From Alphaproteobacteria bacterium (GTDB taxonomy: Bacteria; Pseudomonadota; Alphaproteobacteria; Micavibrionales; Micavibrionaceae): DNA of 64,000 nucleotides. Position 1 is the stretch's first letter; every line of letters begins with the position of its first letter. Positions 9,640 to 18,248 of this stretch are shown here, piece by piece. Below the pieces are notes generated by a model. The model did not search any database, was not told where the DNA came from, and was given only the letters and a program-made list of their open reading frames with translations. Position numbers and translations under genes: made by a program. The stretch is taken from NCBI GenBank assembly GCA_020848095.1, contig JADLAT010000015.1, forward strand, positions 1 to 64,000, in the 5' to 3' direction.

Positions 9640-10932
9640 ATGGGCAGCAGTGAACGCGCAAATTTCAAAAATCCGGTTGTAAGCTGGGTTGATGAACGTC
9701 TTCCAATCTTTACATTGATGCAGAAGGAATACGGCGTATTCCCGACGCCGAAAAACTTTAACTATTTCTGGAATTTCGGTGCAATTGCCATGTTCATGCT
9801 GGTGGCGATGATCGTCAGCGGCATTGTGTTGGCGATGCATTATACGGCCAATACGCATCTGGCTTTCGATTCTGTCGAGCGAATCATGCGCGATGTAAAT
9901 GGCGGCTGGCTGATTCGCTACATCCACATGAATGGCGCTTCGTTCTTCTTTGTTGCGGTTTATATTCACATTTTCCGGGGCATGTATTACGGGTCGTATA
10001 AGCGCCCGCGCGAGCTTTTATGGATTTTAGGGGTAGTGATTTTCCTGCTGATGATGGCAACGGCCTTTATCGGTTACGTGTTGCCATGGGGGCAAATGTC
10101 GCTTTGGGGCGCTACGGTGATCACCAATTTATTTTCCGCCATTCCCCTGGTCGGGCAAAGCATAGTGACGTTGCTCTGGGGCGGTTTCTCGATTGATAAC
10201 CCCACGCTGACGCGTTTCTTTGCGCTGCATTACCTGCTGCCGTTTGTGATATTTGCCGTGGTGTTCCTGCATGTCTGGGCGCTGCATGTGACGGGCTCAA
10301 ACAATCCGCTCGGGATCGACACGAAGGGGCCGCAGGACACATTGCCGTTTCATCCTTATTACACGATGAAAGACACGTTTGGTCTGGCTGTTTTCCTGAT
10401 TATCTATGCGGTCTTTATCTTTTACATGCCCAACGCGCTGGGGCATCCGGACAATTATATTCCGGCAAACCCACTGGTGACGCCCGCACATATTGTGCCT
10501 GAATGGTATTTCCTGCCGTTCTACGCCATGCTGCGCGCCATCACGTTTGATATCGGGATTCCCTTTACGGATGTGGTCATTATTGATGCCAAATTGCTGG
10601 GGGTTTTGACCATGTTTGGCTCAATTGCCTTGCTGTTTGTCCTGCCGTGGCTGGATTCTCATCCGATCCGCAGCGCCCGTTTTCGGCCATTGTTCAAGCT
10701 GTTTTTGCTGGCTCTGGTCGTGGATTTCGTCTTTTTGGGGTATGTAGGGTCGCAACCGGCGGACGCTACATTTTTGGGACTGTCCTTGAGTTATTTCGGA
10801 CTGGCTGGAACGGTTTATTATTACGGATTCTTTCTGGTAGCGCTGCCATGGCTCAGCAAGAATGAAAAGGGGCGCGAACTGCCCGCCAGCATCCATGAAT
10901 CGGTGTTAAACCAGAGCAAAGACGCTCATTAG
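9640..10932 (+). CDS. petB: Cytochrome b of the bc1 complex
   Basis: A 430-residue polytopic cytochrome b. Helix B carries the haem ligands H-x13-H ([16 protein letters not shown]), and helix D carries another H-x13-H ([16 protein letters not shown]). The PEWY motif of the Qo site is present as [15 protein letters not shown]. The spacing in helix D is that of bc1 rather than b6f. The protein is of full bacterial length, with the C-terminal helices fused in one chain. It carries both b haems and the two quinone sites and sits in the inner membrane. A good ribosome binding site (CAGGAG) precedes the ATG. Confidence 0.97.
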   Translation: MGSSERANFKNPVVSWVDERLPIFTLMQKEYGVFPTPKNFNYFWNFGAIAMFMLVAMIVSGIVLAMHYTANTHLAFDSVERIMRDVNGGWLIRYIHMNGASFFFVAVYIHIFRGMYYGSYKRPRELLWILGVVIFLLMMATAFIGYVLPWGQMSLWGATVITNLFSAIPLVGQSIVTLLWGGFSIDNPTLTRFFALHYLLPFVIFAVVFLHVWALHVTGSNNPLGIDTKGPQDTLPFHPYYTMKDTFGLAVFLIIYAVFIFYMPNALGHPDNYIPANPLVTPAHIVPEWYFLPFYAMLRAITFDIGIPFTDVVIIDAKLLGVLTMFGSIALLFVLPWLDSHPIRSARFRPLFKLFLLALVVDFVFLGYVGSQPADATFLGLSLSYFGLAGTVYYYGFFLVALPWLSKNEKGRELPASIHESVLNQSKDAH

Positions 10933-10952
10933 AATAGCAAGAGAGCAAAGTC

Positions 10953-11711
10953 ATGAGAAAAATAGCGTTACTAAGTTTGGCATTGCTTTTTTGTCTGGCC
11001 GCCCCTTCGGCGTGGTCGTCAGAAGCGGTGGAGCCACCGCAAAAGGACTGGAGCTTTGACGGGCCAACCGGCACGTTTGATCGCGCCGCGCTCCAACGTG
11101 GCTATAAGGTCTATCGTGAGGTTTGCTCCGCCTGTCATGCGATGAAGCATCTGGCTTTTCGGAATTTGGCTGATATAGGTTATGATGAGGGTCAAATCAA
11201 AGCCATTGCAGCCGAATATACCTTTGTTGACGGGCCAAATGACGAGGGCGATATGTATGAGCGCCCCGGTCTGCCCAGCGATCATTTCAAATCACCCTTT
11301 GCCAATGATAACGCCGCCAAGGCCGCCAATGGTGGGGCGTTGCCGCCGGATCTGTCGCTGATTATCAAGGCGCGCCACGATGGGCCCAATTATGTTTACG
11401 GCATCCTGACCGGCTATGAAGAACCTCCTGCGGACAAGGCGCTGCAGCCGGGACAAAATTGGAACAAATACATGCCGGGGCATGTTATCGCCATGGCCCC
11501 CCCGCTTTCCGATGACGGGATCGTTTATGAAGACGGCTCGCCACAACGAATTGAGCAATATGCCGCCGATGTGGTGGAGTTCCTGACATGGGCATCGGAG
11601 CCATCACTGGAAAGCCGGAAGCGCACGGGCGTAAAGGTTTTAATCTTCTTGATGGTTATGGCCGGGGTCATGTACGCGATCAAGCGTAAAATATGGGCTG
11701 GCGCGCATTGA
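10953..11711 (+). CDS. petC: Cytochrome c1
   Basis: A 252-residue precursor. Residues 1-22 are a Sec signal peptide (MRKIALLSLALLFCLAAPSAWS). The haem c attachment motif is CSACH, followed by AMKHLAFRNLADIGY, a c1 hallmark. A Met in the VIAMAPPLSDDGI region is the likely sixth ligand. A C-terminal membrane helix (VLIFLMVMAGVMYAI) anchors it with the haem domain in the periplasm. The gene follows petB by 20 bases and completes the bc1 operon. Confidence 0.97.
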   Translation: MRKIALLSLALLFCLAAPSAWSSEAVEPPQKDWSFDGPTGTFDRAALQRGYKVYREVCSACHAMKHLAFRNLADIGYDEGQIKAIAAEYTFVDGPNDEGDMYERPGLPSDHFKSPFANDNAAKAANGGALPPDLSLIIKARHDGPNYVYGILTGYEEPPADKALQPGQNWNKYMPGHVIAMAPPLSDDGIVYEDGSPQRIEQYAADVVEFLTWASEPSLESRKRTGVKVLIFLMVMAGVMYAIKRKIWAGAH

Positions 11712-11812
11712 GTCACCTGATGAACCGCTTGAGTGTGGAGGCGTGATCTGAACTTTCCATAGGCTTTGGCTGTTGGTTGGTGATAGGGTATATTCAATCA
11801 GGAGTTTGTCCC

Positions 11813-12121
11813 ATTAAAAATCAGAACCAAAAAACAGAGAGCCAGATTGCTCGTGAGAATTTCGTAAAGGCACGACTTTACGGGTTTGTCTCGCTGGGTT
11901 TTGTTTTTGTCGGCTTTATCATCTTTTTCATTTTCTACGATTATTTCATCGGCGGTGATGTTTCGAATTTCTTCAAGAAACCCTTGTTGTTCGCCGTGGT
12001 GTTTCTACCGTTTCTTCCCGCTTATATCTTTGCGCTCTTGAGTATAAAGAAGCGCAACACGGTTTTAAAAATTCTCTATGGAGATAAAAACACCCCTGCA
12101 AAAGGCGACGGGCATGGATAA
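11813..12121 (+). CDS. Small two-helix membrane protein, probable ATT start
   Basis: A protein of about 102 residues with two hydrophobic helices, around GFVSLGFVFVGFIIFFIFYDYF and PLLFAVVFLPFLPAYIFALL, and basic or polar ends. I do not recognise the family. There is no in-frame ATG near the N-terminus. An AGGAG at 11800-11804 lies eight bases before an ATT at 11813, the rare start codon known from infC. Alternatives are TTG at 11777 and GTG at 11780, which would give about 114 residues but lack a good ribosome binding site. It lies about 100 bases after petC on the same strand, so co-transcription with the bc1 genes is possible. No function can be assigned. Confidence 0.65.
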   Translation: MKNQNQKTESQIARENFVKARLYGFVSLGFVFVGFIIFFIFYDYFIGGDVSNFFKKPLLFAVVFLPFLPAYIFALLSIKKRNTVLKILYGDKNTPAKGDGHG

Positions 12122-12162
12122 TTCCTCTTTCCACATTTATATTTTTTGAAAGCAATGCGCCC

Positions 12163-12714
12163 ATGCGTGATTTAAAACATGAGATTATACATTTCTGGTT
12201 TGAAGAAACTGCGCCCCAGCAGTGGTTTCAGAAGAGCCCTGATTTTGACGCTCTGGTGCGGGAGCGCTTCGGGGCCGCATACGAACGTATGCGCGAAAAT
12301 CCGGATGAGACATGGGCCGGAAACGCCGAAGGCGCATTGGCGCTATGCATTATTCTGGACCAGTTTCCCCGCCATATGTTTCGGGATACGCCGGAGGCGT
12401 TCTCAACGGATGCTCTGGCACTCTCAATTGTTAAACAGGCGCTGACCAAGGGGTTTGATCAGGTCCTGGAGCCGGTAAAGCGCGGGTTCTTATACCTGCC
12501 GTTTCAGCACAGTGAAGATCTGGCCGAGCAGGAGCGCTCACTTAAGCTTTACACGGCGATGAAGGATGAAAACCCGGCAGGGTATATTTACGCCGTGCGC
12601 CACCATGATGCCATTCTACGTTTTGGCCGGTTTCCGCACCGTAACGTCGTTTTGGGGCGCGAAAACAAACCGGGCGAGGCTGAGTTTCTGAAAGAAAAGG
12701 ACGGTTTCCTATGA
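12163..12714 (+). CDS. DUF924 family protein
   Basis: A 183-residue cytosolic protein. It shows the full DUF924 pattern: HFWFEETAPQQWFQKSPDFD at the N-terminus, ALALCIILDQFPRHMFRDTPEAF in the middle, then FLYLPFQHSEDLAEQERSL and the closing GRFPHRNVVLGRE. The family is widespread in proteobacteria and predicted to be all-helical with a TPR-like fold; no activity has been established. The last four bases overlap the start of the aldehyde dehydrogenase gene (ATGA), so the two are translated together, which may hint at a linked role. Confidence 0.9.
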   Translation: MRDLKHEIIHFWFEETAPQQWFQKSPDFDALVRERFGAAYERMRENPDETWAGNAEGALALCIILDQFPRHMFRDTPEAFSTDALALSIVKQALTKGFDQVLEPVKRGFLYLPFQHSEDLAEQERSLKLYTAMKDENPAGYIYAVRHHDAILRFGRFPHRNVVLGRENKPGEAEFLKEKDGFL

Positions 12715-14213
12715 GCGCACACGCAGAACTTCTGAAAACTCTGGGTATAGAGGTCTCCCCGCAAGGAACGCTCGAAAGCAGATCCCCCATCGATGGCGGT
12801 GTCCTGGCGCGGGTTCAGGAGCATAGCCCGGAGGATGTAGAGGCCGTTGCCCGCCGGGCACAGGCAGCCTTTATGGATTGGCGCACCGTTCCGGCGCCGG
12901 CGCGCGGAGAGTTTGTCAGGCTTTTGGGTGAGGAATTACGCGCGACAAAAGAAAATCTTGCCAGGCTGGTGACTTTGGAATGCGGCAAAATTCTCGCCGA
13001 GGGGCTGGGCGAGGTGCAGGAAATGATTGATATCTGCGATTACGCGGTGGGGCTATCGCGCCAGCTTTACGGTCTGACGATCCAGTCCGAACGGCCCGAG
13101 CATCACATGCGCGAGCTTTGGCACCCTTTAGGGCCGATCGGCATTATCTCCGCTTTCAATTTTCCGGTGGCCGTTTGGAGCTGGAACGCTGCTATTGCTT
13201 TGGTCTGCGGCAATTCTATCGTCTGGAAACCTTCGGAGAAAACGCCCTTGACCGCGCTGGCCTGCCAGAAGCTTTTTGAGCGTGCGGCTGAAAAATTCAA
13301 AAAATCCGGGCATAAAATCCCGGATCATCTTTCTCAAACCTTGATGGGGGGCCGCGCCGTGGGCGAAGCCATGGTTGCGCATCCGGCTTTTCCGCTCATA
13401 AGCGCAACCGGGAGTGTGGCGATGGGCCGTGCTGTGGGGGAATCGGTAGCGCGGCGTATGGGGCGCTCTTTGCTGGAACTCGGTGGTAATAACGCGATTA
13501 TCGTCGCTCCGAGCGCGGATCTTGATCTGGCGGCACGCGGCATTGTTTTTGGCGCGGTCGGTACGGCGGGCCAGCGTTGCACCTCCACGCGCAGATTAAT
13601 TGTACATGAGGATGTTTATGATGCGCTCATCCCCCGGCTGATAAAGGTCTATGAGCAGGTGCGCATTGGCGATCCGCTGGCTGAGGGGGCGCTGATGGGG
13701 CCGTTGATTGATGAAGCGGCGTATGAGGGAATGCAAAAGGCACTGGCGGCGGCGGTGGAGCAGGGCGGCACTATCCTTACAGGCGGCGCGCGGGTTAGAG
13801 AAAACAGCGGCGGGGCCTATGTACAGCCCGCTCTGGTCGAAATAAAGACACAAACCCAAATTGTGCGCCATGAAACATTCGCCCCAATTTTATACATAAT
13901 GCGTTACCGCGACTTCAAGGAAGCGATAGCGGTGCAAAACGGCGTGCCGCAAGGGCTTTCCTCCGCAATCTTTACAAATGACATGCGCGAAGCAGAGCGT
14001 TTTCTGTCCGCAACGGGCAGCGATTGCGGCATTGCCAATGTAAATATCGGAACGAGCGGCGCAGAAATCGGCGGCGCGTTCGGCGGCGAAAAAGAAACGG
14101 GCGGCGGACGCGAAAGCGGCTCTGACAGCTGGAAAACCTATATGCGCAGACAAACGCAAACCGTGAATTACTCTGATAAATTACCGCTCGCGCAGGGCGT
14201 TAAATTCGATTAA
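12711..14213 (+). CDS. Aldehyde dehydrogenase, ALDH7 type (aminoadipate-semialdehyde dehydrogenase-like)
   Basis: A 500-residue NAD(P)-dependent aldehyde dehydrogenase. The general base is Glu256 in LLELGGN and the catalytic Cys is C290 in GTAGQRCTSTRRL. The Rossmann-type segment PIGIISAFNFPVAVWSWN and the GNSIVWKPSEKTP block fit the ALDH7 group. Members of that group oxidise alpha-aminoadipate semialdehyde (the piperideine-6-carboxylate equivalent) in lysine breakdown, or betaine-type aldehydes. No other lysine catabolic gene is seen nearby, so the substrate is inferred. It is translationally coupled to the DUF924 gene. The C-terminal FGGEKETGGGRESGSDSWK run is also typical of the group. Confidence 0.9.
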   Translation: MSAHAELLKTLGIEVSPQGTLESRSPIDGGVLARVQEHSPEDVEAVARRAQAAFMDWRTVPAPARGEFVRLLGEELRATKENLARLVTLECGKILAEGLGEVQEMIDICDYAVGLSRQLYGLTIQSERPEHHMRELWHPLGPIGIISAFNFPVAVWSWNAAIALVCGNSIVWKPSEKTPLTALACQKLFERAAEKFKKSGHKIPDHLSQTLMGGRAVGEAMVAHPAFPLISATGSVAMGRAVGESVARRMGRSLLELGGNNAIIVAPSADLDLAARGIVFGAVGTAGQRCTSTRRLIVHEDVYDALIPRLIKVYEQVRIGDPLAEGALMGPLIDEAAYEGMQKALAAAVEQGGTILTGGARVRENSGGAYVQPALVEIKTQTQIVRHETFAPILYIMRYRDFKEAIAVQNGVPQGLSSAIFTNDMREAERFLSATGSDCGIANVNIGTSGAEIGGAFGGEKETGGGRESGSDSWKTYMRRQTQTVNYSDKLPLAQGVKFD

Positions 14214-14259
14214 GCCCACCTTAACGGATTATTCATAGTTCCCCTGATACGCTGGAAAG

Positions 14260-14352
14260 ATGGAAGAGAATCATTTTTCCGCAAGTTGCCTGACGGCGCT
14301 GGCGGTTTTTATTTTCGGTTATTTTCATTCAAAACAGGTTTTAACCCCCTAA
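14260..14352 (+). CDS. Possible 30-residue membrane peptide
   Basis: A short frame in the gap between the aldehyde dehydrogenase and the DUF465 gene. It starts ATG GAA GAG with a GGAAAG just upstream and encodes a single hydrophobic stretch (LTALAVFIFGYFH) with charged ends. Size and setting suit a small membrane peptide, but chance is a real alternative. Without homologues I give it low weight. Confidence 0.2.
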   Translation: MEENHFSASCLTALAVFIFGYFHSKQVLTP

Positions 14353-14476
14353 CGGGAAAGGACGTTTTTTTTCATGAGGGGGCCGGTTCCGTCCGAACTT
14401 TGCATTTGGGGTGGGAAATGATTTAGACTTCCTGAGTATCTTCATATGATGATCTACAAGCAAAAGGAGCAATTCC

Positions 14477-14674
14477 ATGAATTCACAAAATCTGCAAACC
14501 TCCCACGCATCCAGAGTGAACGCCCTGAAGGCGAAGCATTCCATTATTTCAACAAAGCTGGAGGAAGAGCAGAGACGCCCGTCAACGAGTGACTTTTATC
14601 TGCGACAGATGAAAAAGCAAAAATTGCTGCTTAAGGAACAGATTGAAGGCCTTCGTGAAGGCACAAAAACGTAG
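14477..14674 (+). CDS. DUF465 family protein (YdcH-like)
   Basis: A 65-residue helical protein. The pattern R-x-x-x-L-K-x-K-H near residues 13-21, the L-x-x-E-x-x-R-P step, and the closing MKKQKLLLKEQIEGL are those of the DUF465/YdcH family, common as one or two tiny genes in alphaproteobacteria. The protein is probably a short coiled coil. A strong AAGGAG lies seven bases before the ATG. A bidirectional terminator follows at 14723. The function of the family is not known. Confidence 0.85.
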   Translation: MNSQNLQTSHASRVNALKAKHSIISTKLEEEQRRPSTSDFYLRQMKKQKLLLKEQIEGLREGTKT

Positions 14675-14722
14675 AAATCAGGCGATGTCGTCCGATTCTC
14701 TCGGGAGCCATTCCCTCAAAGG

Positions 14723-14757
14723 AAAAACGACCGGTGGTGAAAGCCCCGGTCGTTTTT
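14723..14757 (+). terminator. Bidirectional rho-independent terminator
   Basis: A 12-base stem (14723-14734 with 14746-14757) rich in G+C at its top, an 11-base loop, runs of A on the left arm and T on the right. It therefore works on both strands, ending the DUF465 transcript and the convergent trcR transcript. Confidence 0.85.
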
Positions 14758-14795
14758 TATGTCGTGGAGCCTAGTCGCTGCCGCTAGGGCCGCAA

Positions 14796-15497
14796 TCACT
14801 CCTGAGAGGTTTTGCTGGAAGAGGGCAAAAAGTTCGAAAAATCAAAGCCGGAGCCGGCATTTGAACCGCTTGCGCTGTCTTCGCCTTCGGAATCGCCGAA
14901 GCTTTTTTGCTGGGATTCCAGTCTTTGGGCCTTGACCGCTTCCGGATCTTTCCCTTGAGCCTTGAGGCCTTTATCCGAAGATGTTTCATATTCCTGCCAT
15001 GTGCAAAGGCCAAGCTCCGCCGGGTGGCGCGGCTTGATGTTGGAGGAATCGGGGTGCGTACGGTCGCGTACGGCGGCGATAGTTGGTTTTGTCGTCCCAA
15101 CCAGCTTGGAAATCTGGGCATCGCCGATTTCCGGATTATTTTTGAGGATATAGGCAATCGCGTTGGGTTTGTCGCTGCGCTTGGAAACGGGTGTATAGCG
15201 TGGACCTTTTGCGCGGGCCTTCACCGGCGGTAACTCGCTGCGTGCCATGCGCAGGCTGGCGGCGGGGTCGGCCTGCACGCGGTCAAGCTCGTCCTGCGTC
15301 AATTCGCGGTGGTCGATAGGGTCGCGCCCGACAAGGCCAAAGCCGATCTCTTCATTTGCCAGCGCCTCAATCTCAATCTCAGTCAGGGCCGTAAATTCGG
15401 CGATCTGTTTAAAGGTCAGCACTGTGTTTTCAATAAGCCAGACTGCGGTGGCTTTGGGCATCAGAAGTTTGCCGTTTACATTCAAGGCGGTGGCCAT
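14796..15497 (-). CDS. trcR: DUF1013 family cell-cycle transcriptional regulator (TrcR)
   Basis: A 233-residue protein of the DUF1013/TrcR family, found almost only in alphaproteobacteria. The N-terminus has the LMPKATAVWLIENTVLTFKQ block and the ETEIEALANEE-like segment. A GLVGRDPIDHRELTQDEL stretch and a helix-turn-helix-like part (PEIGDAQISKLVGTTKPTI) follow. The last 60 residues are polar and Ser-rich and probably disordered. A TAGGAG sits ahead of the ATG. TrcR is described as a DNA-associated regulator linked to cell-cycle transcription; the targets here are unknown. It shares a terminator with the DUF465 gene. Confidence 0.9.
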   Translation of the reverse strand: MATALNVNGKLLMPKATAVWLIENTVLTFKQIAEFTALTEIEIEALANEEIGFGLVGRDPIDHRELTQDELDRVQADPAASLRMARSELPPVKARAKGPRYTPVSKRSDKPNAIAYILKNNPEIGDAQISKLVGTTKPTIAAVRDRTHPDSSNIKPRHPAELGLCTWQEYETSSDKGLKAQGKDPEAVKAQRLESQQKSFGDSEGEDSASGSNAGSGFDFSNFLPSSSKTSQE

Positions 15498-15733
15498 CTT
15501 TTTTAATCTCCTATAATCAAAGGCGCTCTCACGCGCCAGCGAAGCGATGAAACAATACTAAAGGGTCTGCAACCCTGTTCAGAAGGGGCAGGCATAAGAA
15601 TTATAATTCAGGCCTGAATTTTTTATTAGGGAACGGAGTTCTTATAACTTCGTCCGCTTAAAAATGCCAGCAAAAAAACAACAACGCTCAAGAAGATTGA
15701 TTTCCACGGCATCAACGATTATCTTTTCATTCG

Positions 15734-15919
15734 ATGTTTGGTGAAGATCTATCAAAAAAGCCGAAAACCCAAGATTTTCCACGCGATATTGTATCCATGT
15801 CCGTAAGCGATCTGGAGATTTATATCGGAGAGCTTGAAGCGGAGATTATCCGGGTTCGCGGCGATATTCAAAAGAAGAAGGCCTCAATTGAGGCTGCATC
15901 CTCTATATTTAAATCATAA
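15734..15919 (+). CDS. DUF1192 family protein
   Basis: A 61-residue protein. The [20 protein letters not shown] core followed by a lysine-rich helix is the DUF1192 signature, a small family of alphaproteobacteria. It is predicted to be one long helix, perhaps coiled coil. It stands 13 bases before guaC, so the two are likely transcribed together. No function is established. Confidence 0.85.
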   Translation: MFGEDLSKKPKTQDFPRDIVSMSVSDLEIYIGELEAEIIRVRGDIQKKKASIEAASSIFKS

Positions 15920-15932
15920 ACAAGGGCGGCCC

Positions 15933-16973
15933 ATGCGTATAGAAGAAGACATAAAGCTTGATTTTAAAGATGTGCTGATCCGTCCAAAGCGTTCGACATT
16001 GGCGAGCCGTAAGGATGTCGATATTTCGCGTACATTTACTTTTCGCTGGAGCGGGAAATCCTTTACGGGAATACCCCTGATCGCCGCGAATATGGATGGT
16101 GTGGGCACGTTCGAGATGGCGCGCGCTTTCGCAAAGGACGGAGATGGTCTGACCGTGGCTCTGCATAAGCATTATGCACTGGAACAGCTCGAAAAATTTT
16201 ATGATGAGCAGGGGGCCAGTTCAGTCTGGTATTCAATCGGCATGGTCCGGGATGATGAGGAAAAACTGGCGCAATTTGTAAAAAATGGCCGCCATCCGGA
16301 TAAGCTGTGCGTGGATGTCGCAAACGGCTATAGCGAGCATTTTGTCTCTTTTGTAAAAAAGATTCGTGAGAAAATGCCGGATACGACCATCATGGCGGGC
16401 AATGTTGTGACCGGAGAAATGGTGGAGGAGCTTATTCTTGCCGGTGTTGATATCGTAAAGGTCGGCATAGGACCGGGCAGTGTCTGCACAACCCGGAAGA
16501 TGACCGGTGTGGGCTATCCACAGCTCTCGGCCATCATTGATTGCGCGGATGCGGCGCATGGTCTGGGTGGTTTGATTTGCGCCGATGGCGGTTGCACGGT
16601 TCCGGGCGATCTTGCCAAGGCTTACGGTGCGGGCGCAGAGTTTGTGATGCTGGGCGGGATGTTGGCCGGGCATGATGAATCCGGACAGGAAGTCATAGAG
16701 GACGGCGGTAAAAAATACTTGCAGTTTTATGGGATGAGCAGCGATACGGCGATGAAAAAGCACAAAGGCGGTGTTGCCGAATATCGTGCGAGTGAGGGCA
16801 AGACGGTGCGCGTTCCTTACCGGGGCGGGGTTGCGGGAACACTGCAGGGAATTTTGGGAGGTTTGCGTTCGGCCTGTACATATGTGGGGGCGACGCGTCT
16901 GAAGGAAATTTCAAAGCGCACAACCTTTATTCGGGTTTCCCAGCAGCTCAATACCGTTTTTGGGAACGAATAA
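15933..16973 (+). CDS. guaC: GMP reductase
   Basis: A 346-residue enzyme, within one residue of the E. coli GuaC length. It converts GMP to IMP with NADPH and release of ammonia, returning guanine nucleotides to the purine pool. The catalytic Cys185 lies in [17 protein letters not shown]. The [15 protein letters not shown] and [20 protein letters not shown] blocks are typical of the IMPDH/GMPR barrel. The flap motif [15 protein letters not shown] marks GMP reductase rather than IMP dehydrogenase, and no CBS domains are present. The frame is open further upstream, but the ATG at 15933 fits the family. Confidence 0.96.
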   Translation: MRIEEDIKLDFKDVLIRPKRSTLASRKDVDISRTFTFRWSGKSFTGIPLIAANMDGVGTFEMARAFAKDGDGLTVALHKHYALEQLEKFYDEQGASSVWYSIGMVRDDEEKLAQFVKNGRHPDKLCVDVANGYSEHFVSFVKKIREKMPDTTIMAGNVVTGEMVEELILAGVDIVKVGIGPGSVCTTRKMTGVGYPQLSAIIDCADAAHGLGGLICADGGCTVPGDLAKAYGAGAEFVMLGGMLAGHDESGQEVIEDGGKKYLQFYGMSSDTAMKKHKGGVAEYRASEGKTVRVPYRGGVAGTLQGILGGLRSACTYVGATRLKEISKRTTFIRVSQQLNTVFGNE

Positions 16974-17074
16974 GGCCGCGTGCATGGCGGGCTTTGCTTG
17001 CGCTTTGTAAGCGCGCCCGGTATGGTGAGGCCAGTTTTATATATTTTATTTTTCGGTGAAAAAGGAAACCCGGT

Positions 17075-17488
17075 ATGGATGAGATCGAACAACGCCTGAG
17101 AGAGAGCGCCGATCATTGCTTTAAATGTTATGAGGCCTGGCGCAAGAATGAGAAGGATGCTCCTATCCGCGAAGCGTTGCAGGATGCTGTGCATGAGCTG
17201 CGGAAGGTGGCTTCCCGCGTGGAGATTGAACTGGCCGTAAGCGAGCGTAAGGAAATGGCCCAAAGGCCGATTGCTATCCCGCCGCATCGTGATGCGCGTG
17301 GACGTCATCAGACCCCGCCGGGTGGCGAGGAGGGCGATGACCTCGGCAATGCTTCGGATCAAAGGCCTGAAGTCTCACGCGCCGCGCCGCGCCGCCGGGG
17401 CACACCGCTCCGCCGGAGCTTGGGGGGCAGCTCGCAGGGCGGGCCGCGCACCGGTAATAACGATGGTGGCGATAACTCACAAAGTTAA
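17075..17488 (+). CDS. Hypothetical protein with disordered C-terminus
   Basis: A 137-residue protein I do not recognise. Residues 1-68 are predicted helical, with many charged residues and a Cys in FKCYEAWRKNE. The second half is rich in Arg, Gly, Pro and Ser (RRRGTPLRR, GGSSQGGPRTGNNDGG) and almost certainly disordered, which may mean nucleic-acid contact. A rho-independent terminator follows at once. The spacing from guaC (about 100 bases) leaves co-transcription open. Confidence 0.6.
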   Translation: MDEIEQRLRESADHCFKCYEAWRKNEKDAPIREALQDAVHELRKVASRVEIELAVSERKEMAQRPIAIPPHRDARGRHQTPPGGEEGDDLGNASDQRPEVSRAAPRRRGTPLRRSLGGSSQGGPRTGNNDGGDNSQS

Positions 17489-17518
17489 AAATTTGTACCT
17501 TTGAAAAAAACTAAATCA

Positions 17519-17546
17519 GGCCGGGGGTTTATCCCCGGTCTTTTAA
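17519..17546 (+). terminator. Rho-independent terminator
   Basis: An 8-base stem (17519-17526 with 17533-17540, one G-T pair), 6-base loop and TTTT. It ends the plus-strand transcript of the hypothetical gene. Its right arm overlaps the last codons of the convergent gloB. Confidence 0.75.
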
Positions 17547-18248
17547 TATCCGAAGCTCGGCAAACCGCTCCGGGGTTTGGGCGCGGAGAAAGATGTTCGT
17601 TTTCTTCTCTTGCGCGAGAGAGATGGGCAAGCTCGGCTTTCCGGTGGCGCGCAGGATTTCGACTTCATGTAAACGCGCCAGTATGTCCGCATTTTCCGGC
17701 TCAATCCGCAAACCGAATTTAGCGTTATCCAGCGTATATTCATGACCGCAATAAATAAGCGTATTTTCCGGCAGGGCTTTTATTTTCTGGAGTGAAGCCC
17801 ACATCTGCTCAGCCGTGCCTTCAAAAAGCCGCCCGCAACCCATTGAAAAAAGCGTATCGCCGGTAAACAGCGCGCGGCTGTCTGGAAAATGCAGGCAGAC
17901 ATGGCCGGATGTATGGCCCGGCGTTTCAAAAACATGCAAGGCCTCACCGCCGAAGCTTTGCCGCATGCCGTCTGTGAGCATAATATTGCCACCCGCTATA
18001 CGTCCGGATTCCTTGGCAGGAACGGCAAGCGTGCAGCCATAGCGCGCAATCAGAGGCGCATTGCCGCCGGTATGGTCGCCGTGATGGTGCGTATTGAAAA
18101 TGATTCGGGGGACAAGCGCGTTGCGCTCCAGAAAATCTATGGCGGGCGCGGCCCCTCCGGGGTCAATGATGGCGATATCACCATCTTCGGCTTTGAGAAT
18201 ATAGGCGTAATTATCGCTTAAAACGGGCAGAATACTGATCTTAATCAT
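17529..18248 (-). CDS. gloB: Hydroxyacylglutathione hydrolase (glyoxalase II)
   Basis: A 239-residue metallo-beta-lactamase-fold enzyme. The first metal site is THHHGDH (H54, H56, D58, H59); further ligands are the His of ETPGHTSGH and the Asp of LFTGDTLF, and the C-terminal CGHEYTLDNAKF is diagnostic of glyoxalase II. It cleaves S-lactoylglutathione to lactate and glutathione. It is about 15 residues shorter than the common form, losing part of the C-terminal substrate region. Its start lies inside the end of the methyltransferase gene (eight-base overlap), so the two are coupled, as often seen in alphaproteobacteria. Confidence 0.94.
   Translation of the reverse strand: MIKISILPVLSDNYAYILKAEDGDIAIIDPGGAAPAIDFLERNALVPRIIFNTHHHGDHTGGNAPLIARYGCTLAVPAKESGRIAGGNIMLTDGMRQSFGGEALHVFETPGHTSGHVCLHFPDSRALFTGDTLFSMGCGRLFEGTAEQMWASLQKIKALPENTLIYCGHEYTLDNAKFGLRIEPENADILARLHEVEILRATGKPSLPISLAQEKKTNIFLRAQTPERFAELRILKDRG

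Noticed and set aside
16974-17060. Hairpin after guaC
   Set aside because: A CGGGC/GCCCG pairing with an inner GCTT/AAGC stem exists but no T-run follows, so I do not call a terminator.
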